Notes under the pieces: generated by a model | What the model was told of the DNA's origin: nothing | What the model saw: only the letters and a program-made list of their open reading frames with translations | Databases searched by the model: none | Part shown: positions 25,183 to 34,533 of the stretch, one piece after another | Layout of the letters: each line of letters opens with the position of its first letter | Numbering within the stretch: the first letter of the stretch is position 1 | From: Novosphingobium organovorum | GTDB lineage: Bacteria; Pseudomonadota; Alphaproteobacteria; Sphingomonadales; Sphingomonadaceae | NCBI RefSeq assembly: GCF_022832435.1 | Contig: NZ_JALHLF010000001.1 | Coordinates: 138,796-173,861, forward strand | Length of the DNA stretch: 35,066 nt | Reading direction: 5' to 3' | Position numbers and translations under genes: made by a program

Positions 25183-25455
25183 ATGACCGGACCCATCGCC
25201 CAGGAAATCGCCCAGCGCCTGACCGCTGCCTTCGCCCCGACCCAGCTTGAGGTCATCAACGATTCGGCCTCGCACGCCGGCCACACCGGCGATGACGGTA
25301 CGGGCGAATCGCACTTCACCATCCGCATCGAAAGCGCTGAATTCGAAGGCGTTTCACGCCTCCAGCGCCAGCGCCGGGTCAACGCCGCCCTTGGCGACAT
25401 TCCCGGCCAGCGCGTCCACGCCCTCGCCATCCAGGCCCGCGCTCCGGGCGAATGA
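25183..25455 (+). CDS. BolA-family protein
   Basis: 90 residues. Class II KH-like fold; BolA proteins work with monothiol glutaredoxins in Fe-S cluster handling and some bind DNA. The pattern ESHFTIRIESAEFEGVSRL then QRQRRVNAAL and VHALAIQA is typical. The invariant C-terminal His is in VHAL, and His/Ser in SHAGHTGDD corresponds to the [H/C] loop, extended by several residues. An in-frame ATG at 25153 adds 10 residues. It is divergent from the J-domain gene. Confidence 0.92.
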   Translation: MTGPIAQEIAQRLTAAFAPTQLEVINDSASHAGHTGDDGTGESHFTIRIESAEFEGVSRLQRQRRVNAALGDIPGQRVHALAIQARAPGE

Positions 25456-25576
25456 TCGCCTTATCACCACCCCTGCCCTGACCTGCGATCGCCGGGGACG
25501 AAAGCGCTCGCTGGTGCGGAAGGCGAGGAGCAGTAACCCCTTGAATAGCTCTGCCCCGGCGGCCTTCATCATCCTC

Positions 25577-25616
25577 GCGGTGCCCCCCCCCCGCGCAATC
25601 CTCGCGGGGGCACCGC
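25577..25616. terminator. Long G+C-rich hairpin with a run of ten C, after bolA
   Basis: GCGGTGCCCCC (25577-25587) pairs perfectly with GGGGGCACCGC (25606-25616). An alternative inner stem pairs CCCCCGCG with CGCGGGGG. The left arm contains ten consecutive C (25583-25592). It lies between bolA and hisG. No T run, so it could be a terminator of bolA or a leader structure of the hisG transcript. Confidence 0.5.
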
Positions 25617-25688
25617 AAAGCGCACCACCGGCCCTTCAACCGTTCTCCCGGTTGCCCTTTCGCGCAAGCGCGCCTAAATGCGCGCACC

Positions 25689-26345
25689 ATGCCGACACCT
25701 TTGACCTTTGCCGTGCCCAAGGGGCGCATTCTCGATGAAGCCCTCCCGCTGATGGCGCGCGCCGGTGTCGTGCCCGACGCGGAGTTTCATGACAAGAAGT
25801 CGCGCGCGCTCTCCTTCGCCTGCGAAAACAGCGACATGCGCCTGATCCGCGTGCGCGCCTTCGACGTCGCGACGTTCGTCGCGCATGGCGCGGCGCAAGT
25901 GGGCATCGTGGGTTCGGACGTTGTCGAGGAGTTCAACTACTCCGACCTCTACGCGCCGGTGGACCTGGGTATCGGGCACTGCCACCTCTCGGTTGCCGAG
26001 ATCAAGGGCCAGCAAACCGACACGCTGCCCTCGCACCTTCGTGTCGCCAGCAAGTACCCCAACCTCACCCGCCGCCACTTCGAGAAGCTGGGCGTGCAGG
26101 CCGAGGTGGTGAAACTCAACGGCGCAATGGAGCTGGCGCCCACGCTCGGCCTGTCGAGCCGGATCGTCGACCTGGTGTCGACCGGGCGCACGCTTCAGGA
26201 AAACGGCCTGATCGAGACCAGCCGCATTCTCGACATTTCGGCGCATCTGATCGTCAACCGCGCTGCGCTCAAGACCGACGAGCGCGTGGCCGCGCTGGTC
26301 GATGCCTTCCGCGCGCTGGTTTCGGCCGAAACGGTGCCCGCCTGA
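25689..26345 (+). CDS. hisG: ATP phosphoribosyltransferase, short form
   Basis: 218 residues, cytoplasmic. Joins ATP and PRPP in the first step of histidine synthesis. [25 protein letters not shown], and the PRPP loop [16 protein letters not shown] are the family signatures. At 218 residues it is the short form lacking the ACT-like regulatory domain, which needs HisZ as partner; hisZ is not in the window. Its TGA overlaps the hisD ATG (TGATG). Confidence 0.96.
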   Translation: MPTPLTFAVPKGRILDEALPLMARAGVVPDAEFHDKKSRALSFACENSDMRLIRVRAFDVATFVAHGAAQVGIVGSDVVEEFNYSDLYAPVDLGIGHCHLSVAEIKGQQTDTLPSHLRVASKYPNLTRRHFEKLGVQAEVVKLNGAMELAPTLGLSSRIVDLVSTGRTLQENGLIETSRILDISAHLIVNRAALKTDERVAALVDAFRALVSAETVPA

Positions 26346-27634
26346 TGCTGCGCCTTTCCACCCGCGCGCCCGGCTTTGCCGAGGCGTTTGCCCGCGTGGT
26401 CGATGACCGGCGCGAGAGCGCTGTCGACGTCGCCGACGATGTCGCCGCGATCCTCAAGGACGTGCGCGCGCGCGGCGACGCCGCGCTGGCCGAACTGACC
26501 GCAAAGTTCGACGGTCACGACCTCGACCAGACCGGCTGGCGGATCGCGGCGGAGACCTGCAAGGCCGCGTTCGACGCGCTCGACCCGACCTTGCGCGCCG
26601 CGCTCGAAACCGCCGCCGACCGCATCCGCGCCTATCACGAAGCGCAGATGCCCGAGAACCGCGACTATACCGACGCGGCCGGGGTGCGCCTTGGCGCGGT
26701 GTGGCGCGCGGTCGATGCGGCCGGGCTCTACGTTCCCGGTGGCCGCGCGGCCTACCCATCCTCGCTGCTGATGAACGCCATTCCGGCCAAGGTCGCGGGC
26801 GTCGAGCGGCTCGTCGTCGTCACCCCCACGCCCAAGGGCGAAGTCAACCCGCTGGTGCTCGCCGCCGCGCACCTCGCCGGTGTCGACGAAGTCTGGCGCG
26901 TGGGCGGGGCCCATGCGGTGGGCGCGCTCGCCTATGGCACCGGGCGCATCGCGCCGGTCGACGTCGTCACCGGTCCGGGCAACGCCTGGGTCGCCGAAGC
27001 CAAGCGCCAGCTCTATGGCGTGGTCGGCATCGACATGGTCGCCGGGCCGAGCGAGATCCTCGTCATCGCGGACAAGCAGAACTACCCCTGGCGCATCGCC
27101 GCCGACCTGCTGAGCCAGGCCGAGCACGACCCGACCTCGCAGTCGATCCTCATCACCGACGATGAAGATTACGCCGATCACGTCGCCGAAGCGGTCGAAC
27201 TTGAACTGGGCGAACTGGCGACGCAGGCGACCGCGCGCACCTCGTGGAACGACAACGGCGTGATCATCGTCGTCGAGAGTTTCGACGAGGCGCCCGAACT
27301 CGCCAACCGTCTCGCAGCCGAACACGTCGAGATCGCGACCGACGATCCCGAAGCGATCTTCGCACAGATCCGCCACGCCGGGTCGGTGTTCCTGGGCCGC
27401 ATGACCCCCGAAGCGGTCGGCGACTATGTCGCGGGCCCCAACCACGTTCTTCCCACCGGGCGCCGCGCGCGCTTTTCCTCCGGCCTCTCCGTGCTCGATT
27501 TCATGAAGCGCACCAGCTTCATCCAGCTCGACGAGGCCGCGCTCGAGGCGATCGGCCCTGCCGCCGTCGCCCTGGCGCAGGCCGAGGGCCTTCCCGCGCA
27601 CGCCCGCTCCGTTTCCGTAAGGCTCAACAAGTAA
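26345..27634 (+). CDS. hisD: Histidinol dehydrogenase
   Basis: 429 residues. Zinc enzyme that oxidises L-histidinol to histidine with two NAD+, the last step of the pathway. GLYVPGGRAAYPSS, VTGPGNAWVAEAKRQLYG, GPSEILVIAD, and LLSQAEHDPTSQS (Gln and His zinc ligands) are all present; GPNHVLPTGRRARF near the C-terminus completes the active site. Starts on the hisG stop and its TAA overlaps the nusB ATG by one base, so the genes are coupled. Confidence 0.97.
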   Translation: MLRLSTRAPGFAEAFARVVDDRRESAVDVADDVAAILKDVRARGDAALAELTAKFDGHDLDQTGWRIAAETCKAAFDALDPTLRAALETAADRIRAYHEAQMPENRDYTDAAGVRLGAVWRAVDAAGLYVPGGRAAYPSSLLMNAIPAKVAGVERLVVVTPTPKGEVNPLVLAAAHLAGVDEVWRVGGAHAVGALAYGTGRIAPVDVVTGPGNAWVAEAKRQLYGVVGIDMVAGPSEILVIADKQNYPWRIAADLLSQAEHDPTSQSILITDDEDYADHVAEAVELELGELATQATARTSWNDNGVIIVVESFDEAPELANRLAAEHVEIATDDPEAIFAQIRHAGSVFLGRMTPEAVGDYVAGPNHVLPTGRRARFSSGLSVLDFMKRTSFIQLDEAALEAIGPAAVALAQAEGLPAHARSVSVRLNK

Positions 27635-28077
27635 TGTCCGGTTCCAAGAAGGCCCGTGCGGCCGCCCGCCTCGCCGCCGTCCAGGCGCTCTACCAGTTCG
27701 ACATGGAAGGGACGCTCATGGCGACCCTGCTCGACGAATTCCATCGCCATCGCCTCGGCATGGAAATCGACGACGAGCAGTTCGCCAAGGCCGACGTCGC
27801 CTTCTTCGACGATGTGGTGAAGGGCGCGATCGCCCGGCGCGAGGATATCGACGCGGCGGTATCGGCCAAGCTCGCCAGCGGCTGGTCGCTCGAGCGCCTC
27901 GACAAGACCATGCTGCAGATCCTGCGCGCAGGCACCTATGAACTGATGGCCCGCCCCGACGTGCCGACGGGCGCGGTCATCACCGAATACGTCGATGTCG
28001 CGCACGCCTTCTTCGACGAGCGCGAAGCCAAGTTCGTCAACGGCGTGCTGGACGCGGTGGCCAAGGCCGTCCGCTAA
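27634..28077 (+). CDS. nusB: Transcription antitermination factor NusB
   Basis: 147 residues, all-helical. Binds boxA RNA with NusE (S10) during rRNA transcription. ARLAAVQALYQFDMEG, near the N-terminus, and the C-terminal VITEYVDVAHAFFDEREAKF followed by VNGVLDAVAK are the family signatures; WSLERLDKTMLQILRAGTYE is the middle conserved helix. The ATG overlaps the hisD stop. thiL follows, the common nusB-thiL order. Confidence 0.97.
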   Translation: MSGSKKARAAARLAAVQALYQFDMEGTLMATLLDEFHRHRLGMEIDDEQFAKADVAFFDDVVKGAIARREDIDAAVSAKLASGWSLERLDKTMLQILRAGTYELMARPDVPTGAVITEYVDVAHAFFDEREAKFVNGVLDAVAKAVR

Positions 28078-28132
28078 ACACGCCTCTCCCGGACTTGACC
28101 GGGGCCACTGCGCCCCGGCAAGCTACCAGGCG

Positions 28133-29095
28133 ATGAGCACCGAACGCGCCCTGATCGACGCCCTGCGCGCCCTGGCAACCAGCCCCGCGGCGCGCGGCCT
28201 GGCCGACGATGCGGCGGTGCTCGAGCTTGGCGGCGAACGGCTCGTGCTCACGCTCGACACACTGCTCGAAGCGGTTCACTTTCTCCCCGACGATCCGCCG
28301 CAGGACGTCGCCTGGAAGCTCGTCGCGGTCAACGCCTCGGACCTTGCCGCCAAGGGCGCCCAGCCGCTCGGCTGCCTCTATTCGCACGCGCTGGGCGAGA
28401 CCCGATGGGACCACGCCTTTCTCGAAGGGCTGGGCGAGGCGTGCCGCCATTTCGCGCTGCCGCTGCTCGGCGGCGATACGGTGCGTATGCCCGAGGGCGC
28501 CCCGCGCAGCTTCTCGCTCACCGCGCTGGGGCGCGGGCCGACAGCGACCAGCGTCCCCTCGCGCACGATGGCGAGGCCTGGCGATGCGATCTGGGTCAGC
28601 GGGACGATCGGCGATTCGGGGCTCGGGCTCGACCTGCTGCTCGGCAAGACGCAAGCGCCCTGCGGCCCTGAAGCCGATTGGCTCAAAACCCGTTACCGCC
28701 GCCCGATGCCCGACACCCGGCTCGGCCCGGCGCTGGCGCCCTTGGTCCATGCGATGATGGACGTGTCGGACGGGCTCATGGTGGACCTCTCCCGGCTTGC
28801 CGAGGCGAGCGGCGCCGGTGCGCAGCTGGCCCTTGAGCGGGTTCCCCTCTCCAACGCCTATCGCGCGGTGGCGGGACACGATCTCGCGGCCCGCCTGAAG
28901 GCGGCCACTGCGGGTGACGACTACACCCTGCTGTTCACCGCCCCCCCGACGCATTCCGCGCGCATTCGCACGATCGCGAACGAGCACGACACCCCCCTTG
29001 CAAAGATCGGCACGATCACCCCAACCACGGGCCTCACGCTGCACTTCGAAGGCGCACCAATGCCCCTGCCGGAACGGCTGGGCTACGAGCACTAA
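28133..29095 (+). CDS. thiL: Thiamine-monophosphate kinase
   Basis: 320 residues. ATP-dependent phosphorylation of thiamine monophosphate to the diphosphate, the active cofactor. DDAAVLE at residues 23-29, TLDTLLEAVHF, NASDLAAKGAQPLG, LLGGDTVRM, MMDVSDGLMVDL and AGDDYTLLFT are the metal- and nucleotide-binding segments of the family; the usual GEDYEL reads GDDYTL here. It follows nusB by 55 bases with AGG just before the ATG. Confidence 0.96.
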   Translation: MSTERALIDALRALATSPAARGLADDAAVLELGGERLVLTLDTLLEAVHFLPDDPPQDVAWKLVAVNASDLAAKGAQPLGCLYSHALGETRWDHAFLEGLGEACRHFALPLLGGDTVRMPEGAPRSFSLTALGRGPTATSVPSRTMARPGDAIWVSGTIGDSGLGLDLLLGKTQAPCGPEADWLKTRYRRPMPDTRLGPALAPLVHAMMDVSDGLMVDLSRLAEASGAGAQLALERVPLSNAYRAVAGHDLAARLKAATAGDDYTLLFTAPPTHSARIRTIANEHDTPLAKIGTITPTTGLTLHFEGAPMPLPERLGYEH

Positions 29096-29161
29096 GCACG
29101 AAAGCCCGAGCGCCGCTCGCGTAATCTTGCGACAAATCCTGCGAACAAACACCAAGTTCGC

Positions 29162-29198
29162 GCATTAAGCCATTGATATACAATATTCCGCTTAATGC
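29162..29198 (+). promoter_or_regulatory. Nested palindrome around a -10 element: candidate operator-promoter
   Basis: Outer dyad GCATTAAGC (29162-29170) and GCTTAATGC (29190-29198) is perfect, with 19 bases between. Inside it ATTG (29172-29175) and CAAT (29181-29184) form a second dyad, and TACAAT (29179-29184) resembles a -10 box in the middle. A weak TTCGCG at 29157-29162 could be the -35. The right arm abuts the AGGAG of the next gene. A bound repressor would block this promoter; alternatively the arms form a leader hairpin. Confidence 0.5.
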
Positions 29199-29209
29199 AG
29201 GAGATGCGC

Positions 29210-30196
29210 ATGATCGCGAACGTCGCGGGCTTTGGCCTCATTGCCGTCGAGAAAAAGGCGGGTCGGGTGGTCTTTCTTGACCCGGCAACGCTTGGCTGCA
29301 CAACCATCCTCGACGGCCTCCCACCCAAGCCGCACGAACTGCTGATCCCCCCGCGATCCGCCAAGGCCTATGTGCCGATTTTCGGCGACGGCATTCACGG
29401 CGATAACCCGAACCCCGGCAACACCATCGCCGTCATCGACCTTGCCGAGCGACGCCTCGTTCGACTTATCGACATTTCGCCCTACAAGGCGCCCCATACC
29501 GCACGGCTCGGCGCGAACGGGCTCATCTACTGCTGTTGCGAGGCAAGCGGCGCCGTGGTGGTGATCGATCCCGCACGCGACGTAATGGTTGGTGCGATCG
29601 CCATCGGCTCGACCAACGTGCACCGTCTGGCCACTGTTCCGGGGCGCGACCGCCTTGTCACCGAGGCGGAAGAGGATGGCCTGCTGAGCCTCGTTGCCTT
29701 CAAAGGTTCGCACGGCTCCGTGATCCGCGAACTGACGGTTCCGGGTGGGACCAACGGCATCGCGGCCGCCCCGACACGCCCGCTGGTCCTCGCAACCGCG
29801 GGCGACAGCCCCCGCCTTCATCTCGTCGATCGCGACGACTTTACCCTCACGCGCACGATAGCTCTGCCCGGACACCGCCAGAAAGGGCAGATCGTACGCT
29901 ACCGCCCGGACGGGGAGATCGTCGCGGTGATCGGGAATTTCGATCCGGTCGCAAGCTTCTACGATGCGGATCTCAACCATCTGTTCACCGCGCAAGCCGG
30001 TGAAAAGCCCCTCGACGGTGCGTTCTCGCCCGACGGACAGACATTTCTCGTCTGCAATGAAGACAGCGATACGACCTCGGTGATCGACCTGAGGACCGGC
30101 CAGACACGCGAACACGTCGCCGTCGATTGCGGGTTTGAAGTCATGGCCTATTTCCCCCTTCCCCCGGCATCGCACACCAGGCACCTTCCAAGGTGA
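29210..30196 (+). CDS. YncE/YVTN-like beta-propeller protein
   Basis: 328 residues from the ATG at 29210, six bases after AGGAG; earlier ATGs at 29195 and 29204 overlap that site. About six to seven repeats of roughly 40-45 residues with the pattern of a beta-propeller (TIAVIDLAERRLVRLIDI, GAVVVIDPARDVMVGAI, TTSVIDLRTGQTREHV). No signal peptide is evident, so it may be cytoplasmic, unlike most YncE-like proteins. The segment CCCEASG holds three adjacent Cys. Function unknown; it is a single-gene unit between thiL and hppA with a striking dyad upstream. Confidence 0.85.
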   Translation: MIANVAGFGLIAVEKKAGRVVFLDPATLGCTTILDGLPPKPHELLIPPRSAKAYVPIFGDGIHGDNPNPGNTIAVIDLAERRLVRLIDISPYKAPHTARLGANGLIYCCCEASGAVVVIDPARDVMVGAIAIGSTNVHRLATVPGRDRLVTEAEEDGLLSLVAFKGSHGSVIRELTVPGGTNGIAAAPTRPLVLATAGDSPRLHLVDRDDFTLTRTIALPGHRQKGQIVRYRPDGEIVAVIGNFDPVASFYDADLNHLFTAQAGEKPLDGAFSPDGQTFLVCNEDSDTTSVIDLRTGQTREHVAVDCGFEVMAYFPLPPASHTRHLPR

Positions 30197-30399
30197 TCGC
30201 CGGAGGGATCGACGCCAACGCCACCTTTCCCTCTGAAGAGTGCCCCCGAGCCAAAGTTGATCCGGATCAGCGCCATCACCGATCGGCCCTGATAGACAAG
30301 TACCTTGCCAGTGCTGCGCCTCGGGCGTAGCCCTTGTCGGCATCCGAGTGGGAAAACCCGCCGGGTGAACGATAAGATAATTGGGAAGGGGACAGTCTC

Positions 30400-32502
30400 G
30401 TGAACACACTCACGATTGCTATCGTCCTGGGTTTGATGGCCATTGTCTATGGCTTCATCACCAGTCGGCACGTGCTTGGCGCGGATGCCGGAAACACGAA
30501 AATGCAGGCCATTGCCGCAGCCATCCAGGAAGGCGCCGAGGCCTACCTCCGGCGCCAGTACACCACCATCGCGATCGTCGGCGTGATCGTCGTCGCCATT
30601 CTGGCCGGGACGCTGGGCCTGGTTTCGGCGGCCGGTTTCGTCATCGGCGCGCTGCTCTCGGGCGCCGCCGGGTTCATCGGCATGACCATATCCGTGCGCG
30701 CCAACGTGCGCACCGCCTCGGCCGCGCAGGATGGGCTGCAGGCCGGGCTCACGCTGGCCTTTCGCGCCGGCGCGATCACCGGCCTGCTCGTCGCGGGGCT
30801 CGCCCTGCTCGCGATCGCGGTGTTCACCTGGTACCTGACCGGACCGGCGGGCCACAGCGTGGGCGGCACGGACCGCAGCGTGATCGAGGGGCTGACCGGA
30901 CTCGCCTTCGGCGCCTCGCTGATCTCGATCTTCGCGCGGCTGGGCGGCGGCATCTTCACCAAGGCCGCCGACGTCGGCGCGGATCTCGTCGGCAAGGTCG
31001 AAGCCGGCATTCCCGAAGACGACCCCCGCAACCCCGCCGTCATCGCCGACAACGTGGGCGACAACGTCGGGGACTGCGCCGGTATGGCCGCCGACCTGTT
31101 CGAAACCTATGTCGTGACCGTGGGCGCGACGATGATCCTGACCGCGCTTCTGCTCGGCGACATCGGCGCGCGGCTGATGCCGCTGATGACCCTGCCGCTG
31201 CTGATCGGGGGCGTGTGCATCGTCACCTCGATCATCGGGACCTTCTTCGTGCGCCTGGGGCGTTCGAACAACATCATGGGCGCGATGTACAAGGGTTTCC
31301 TCGTCTCCGCGCTCCTTTCGATCCCGGCGATCTGGCTGGCGATTTCCCATGCCCTGGGCGGCGTTGCCAGCACCTTTACCATCGGCGCGCGTGACGTGAG
31401 CGGGCTTGACCTGTTCTTCTGCACGCTGGTGGGGCTGGCCATCACCGGGCTCATCATCTGGATCACCGAATACTACACCGGCACCAACTACCGCCCGGTC
31501 AAGTCGATCGCGCGGGCCTCGGTCACCGGGCATGGGACCAACGTGATCCAGGGCCTCGCGATCAGCCTGGAGGCGACCGCACTGCCAACGCTGGTGATCG
31601 TGGCGGGCATCGTCATCGCCTACCAGATCGCGGGGCTGCTTGGCATCGCCTACGCCGCCACCGCGATGCTCGCGCTCGCAGGCATGGTCGTCGCGCTCGA
31701 CGCCTATGGCCCGGTGACCGACAACGCGGGCGGCATTGCCGAGATGGCCGGGCTCGACGACAGCGTGCGCGCCCGCACTGACGCGCTCGACGCGGTGGGC
31801 AACACCACCAAGGCGGTGACCAAGGGCTATGCGATCGGCTCGGCCGGGCTCGCCGCGCTTGTCCTGTTCGCCGCCTACACCACCGACCTCAAGGCGTTCT
31901 TCCCGGACCTCACGGTCGATTTCAGCCTGGAGAACCCCTACGTCATCGTCGGCCTTCTACTCGGCGCGCTGCTGCCCTACCTGTTCGGGGCAATGGGCAT
32001 GACCGCCGTGGGGCGCGCTGCGGGCGACGTGGTGCGCGACGTGCGCGAGCAGTTCAAGGCCAATCCGGGCATCATGACCTTCGAGACCAAGCCCGACTAT
32101 GCGCGCACGGTCGATCTCGTGACCAAGGCGGCGATCAAGGAGATGATCGTCCCCTCGCTGCTGCCCGTGCTCGCCCCGATCGCGGTCTATTTCGGGATCA
32201 CGCTGGTGGCAGGACAAGAGAACGGCTTTGCCGCCCTCGGCGCACTGCTGCTCGGCGTGATCGTCGGCGGCCTGTTCGTCGCGCTCTCGATGACGTCGGG
32301 CGGCGGGGCCTGGGACAACGCCAAGAAATACATCGAGGACGGCAACTTCGGCGGCAAGGGTTCCGAAGCGCACAAGGCTGCGGTCACCGGCGACACCGTA
32401 GGCGATCCTTACAAGGACACCGCAGGACCGGCGGTCAACCCGATGATCAAGATCACCAATATCGTCGCGCTGCTGCTGCTCGCCGCGCTGGCGGGTGGAT
32501 AG
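30400..32502 (+). CDS. hppA: Membrane proton-translocating pyrophosphatase, K+-independent type
   Basis: 700 residues, about 16 TM helices. Hydrolyses pyrophosphate and pumps H+ across the inner membrane. The catalytic loop from residue 191 reads [18 protein letters not shown] then [17 protein letters not shown]; a second set of aspartates is in the C-terminal [24 protein letters not shown] at 467-472 has Lys471, the residue that replaces Ala in K+-independent enzymes, so no K+ is needed. The GTG at 30400 follows AAGGGGA. GATAAT at 30376-30381 could be a -10 box, without a clear -35. Convergent with uvrC, 14 bases apart. Confidence 0.96.
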   Translation: MNTLTIAIVLGLMAIVYGFITSRHVLGADAGNTKMQAIAAAIQEGAEAYLRRQYTTIAIVGVIVVAILAGTLGLVSAAGFVIGALLSGAAGFIGMTISVRANVRTASAAQDGLQAGLTLAFRAGAITGLLVAGLALLAIAVFTWYLTGPAGHSVGGTDRSVIEGLTGLAFGASLISIFARLGGGIFTKAADVGADLVGKVEAGIPEDDPRNPAVIADNVGDNVGDCAGMAADLFETYVVTVGATMILTALLLGDIGARLMPLMTLPLLIGGVCIVTSIIGTFFVRLGRSNNIMGAMYKGFLVSALLSIPAIWLAISHALGGVASTFTIGARDVSGLDLFFCTLVGLAITGLIIWITEYYTGTNYRPVKSIARASVTGHGTNVIQGLAISLEATALPTLVIVAGIVIAYQIAGLLGIAYAATAMLALAGMVVALDAYGPVTDNAGGIAEMAGLDDSVRARTDALDAVGNTTKAVTKGYAIGSAGLAALVLFAAYTTDLKAFFPDLTVDFSLENPYVIVGLLLGALLPYLFGAMGMTAVGRAAGDVVRDVREQFKANPGIMTFETKPDYARTVDLVTKAAIKEMIVPSLLPVLAPIAVYFGITLVAGQENGFAALGALLLGVIVGGLFVALSMTSGGGAWDNAKKYIEDGNFGGKGSEAHKAAVTGDTVGDPYKDTAGPAVNPMIKITNIVALLLLAALAGG

Positions 32503-32516
32503 CGAACCGATGCGGA

Positions 32517-34460
32517 TCAGCCGCCCGGATGGTAGAAATCGTAAATCGTCTGGGCAACCGTTGAGCTGACACCGGGTGCGCGCTGCAAGTCTTCCAGGCT
32601 TGCCGCGCGCACCTTGCCCGCCGTTCCAAAGTGGAGCAGCAGCGCGCGCTTGCGCGCCGGACCGATGCCCGGAATTTCGTCGAGCGGGCTCGCCGTGATC
32701 GCCCGGCTGCGCTTGTCGCGATGCGCGCCGATCACGTAGCGGTGAACTTCGTCGCGCAGGCGCTGGAGGTAGAACAGCACGGGCGAATTGACCGGCAGCA
32801 TCTTTTCGCGCCCGTCGGGAAAATGGAACACCTCGCGCCCCTCGCGCCCGTGATGCGGGCCCTTGGCGATGGCGATCAGGTTGACGTCCTCCACGCCAAG
32901 CTCCTCGAGCGCGTCCTTGACCGCGCTCATCTGCCCCTTGCCGCCATCGATCAGCACGAGGTCGGGCCACATCCCGCTCTCACGGTCGGGGTCCTCTTCC
33001 ATCGCGCGGCCAAAACGGCGGGTCATCACCTCGCGCATCATCGCGTAATCGTCGTTGGTCTGCGCCTGGCGGATATTGAACTTGCGGTACTGGTTCTTGA
33101 CGAAGCCCTCAGGGCCCGCGACGACCATCGCGCCCAGCGCCTTGGTGCCCTGGATGTGCGAATTGTCGTAAACCTCGATGCGGCCAGGAATGTCGGCGAG
33201 TTCAAGAAACTCGGTCATCTCGCGCAAGACCTTGGCCTGCGTGCCCCGCTCGGCGAGGCGTCGGTCGAGCGCTTCCACCGCGTTGCGCGTCGCCTGTTCG
33301 AGCAGGCGGCGGCGCGAGCCGCGCTGGGGCACCGAAATCTCCACCTTGTGTCCGGCCACTTCGCGAAAGGCCTCGGCCAGAAGATCGCCTTCGGGGATCG
33401 CGCGGTCGACCAGGATCACCCGCGCGGGCGGCACTTCCTCGTAAAACTGGGTGAGGAAGCTTTGCAGCACCTGATCCTCTTCCAGCCCTTCGGTGTGCGT
33501 GGGGAAGAAGGCGCGGTGCCCCCAGTTCTGCCCGCCCCGGATGAAGAAGGCCTGGATGCCGACCTGCCCGTTCTTGACCGCCATCGCGAAGATGTCCGCA
33601 CTGTCGAGCCCTTCGGCGTTGATGGCCTGGCTGCCCTGGATGAAGGTAGCCGCGCGCAGCCGGTCACGCAGCATCGCAGCGGTCTCGAAATCGAGGTTCT
33701 CCGCAGCCTCGGCCATCTTCTCCTCGATCCGGCGCTGCACCGCGCTGGACTTGCCGCCGAGGAAGTCCTTCGCCTCGCGCACCAGTTCGTCGTAACCCGC
33801 CTCATCGATCCGCCCCACACAGGGCGCCGAGCAGCGCTTGATCTGGTAAAGCAGGCAGGGCCGGTCGCGCCGCGCGAAGAAACTGTCAGTGCAGCTGCGC
33901 AGCAGGAACAGCTTTTGCAGCGCGTTGATCGTGGTGTTGACCGAACCGGCGCTGGCGAAGGGACCATAATAGTTGCCCTTGGCCTTGCGCGCCCCGCGAT
34001 GCTTCATGATCCGCGGGAAACCGTGGTCGGCGCGCAGCAGGATGAAGGGGAACGACTTGTCGTCGCGCAAGAGCACGTTGTAGGCCGGGCGAAAGCGCTT
34101 GATGAGCTGCGCTTCGAGCAGCAGCGCCTCGGCCTCCGAATTGGTGGTCACGATGGTCATCGAGCGCGTCTGGCTGACCATGCGCTGCAGCCGCGAGGGC
34201 AGGCGCTCCCACTGGGTGTAGTTCGCCACGCGGTTGCGCAGCACCCGCGCCTTGCCGACGTAGAGCACTTCGCCGCGCGCATCCTGCATACGATAGACGC
34301 CGGGCCGTGCGGGCAGCGTGCGCACGGTGTCGCGGATCACCTCGACCCCGGCCTGAAGGTCGGGCTGTTCCGAGCCGCGCACACTCGAGGTTGCCCGATC
34401 CTCGTTGAATCGGGCCGTGCCCTCAGGGTTTTCAGGTGTTCCGGCCGAAGTTCGCGACAT
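32517..34460 (-). CDS. uvrC: Excinuclease ABC subunit C
   Basis: 647 residues. Makes the two incisions of nucleotide excision repair with UvrB. After about 45 less-conserved N-terminal residues comes the GIY-YIG nuclease (PGVYRMQD at 53-60, LYVGKA at 66-71). The Cys-rich RDRPCLLYQIKRCSAPCVG is a further family segment. A UVR domain follows (about 240-275, AAENLDFETAAMLRDRL), then the RNase H-like nuclease (IEVYDNSHIQGT; LVLIDGGKGQ) and C-terminal HhH repeats (LDEIPGIGPARKRALL). No Shine-Dalgarno sequence is evident before the ATG. Complete. Confidence 0.97.
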   Translation of the reverse strand: MSRTSAGTPENPEGTARFNEDRATSSVRGSEQPDLQAGVEVIRDTVRTLPARPGVYRMQDARGEVLYVGKARVLRNRVANYTQWERLPSRLQRMVSQTRSMTIVTTNSEAEALLLEAQLIKRFRPAYNVLLRDDKSFPFILLRADHGFPRIMKHRGARKAKGNYYGPFASAGSVNTTINALQKLFLLRSCTDSFFARRDRPCLLYQIKRCSAPCVGRIDEAGYDELVREAKDFLGGKSSAVQRRIEEKMAEAAENLDFETAAMLRDRLRAATFIQGSQAINAEGLDSADIFAMAVKNGQVGIQAFFIRGGQNWGHRAFFPTHTEGLEEDQVLQSFLTQFYEEVPPARVILVDRAIPEGDLLAEAFREVAGHKVEISVPQRGSRRRLLEQATRNAVEALDRRLAERGTQAKVLREMTEFLELADIPGRIEVYDNSHIQGTKALGAMVVAGPEGFVKNQYRKFNIRQAQTNDDYAMMREVMTRRFGRAMEEDPDRESGMWPDLVLIDGGKGQMSAVKDALEELGVEDVNLIAIAKGPHHGREGREVFHFPDGREKMLPVNSPVLFYLQRLRDEVHRYVIGAHRDKRSRAITASPLDEIPGIGPARKRALLLHFGTAGKVRAASLEDLQRAPGVSSTVAQTIYDFYHPGG

Positions 34461-34533
34461 GGCGTCTGAAATAGGGAGGGGCGCGGCGCTTCTCCAGCCC
34501 CACGCCCCCGCTATCCTCAGGAACCTCGCTCGA

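Noticed and set aside
25577..25616. Histidine leader-peptide attenuator
   Set aside because: No open frame with a run of His codons was found between bolA and hisG.
30148..31533. 461-codon open frame antisense to hppA
   Set aside because: Asp/Gly/His/Gln-rich shadow of the membrane pyrophosphatase.
32631..34469. 612-codon open frame antisense to uvrC
   Set aside because: Covers almost all of uvrC, whose motifs are complete; no independent feature.
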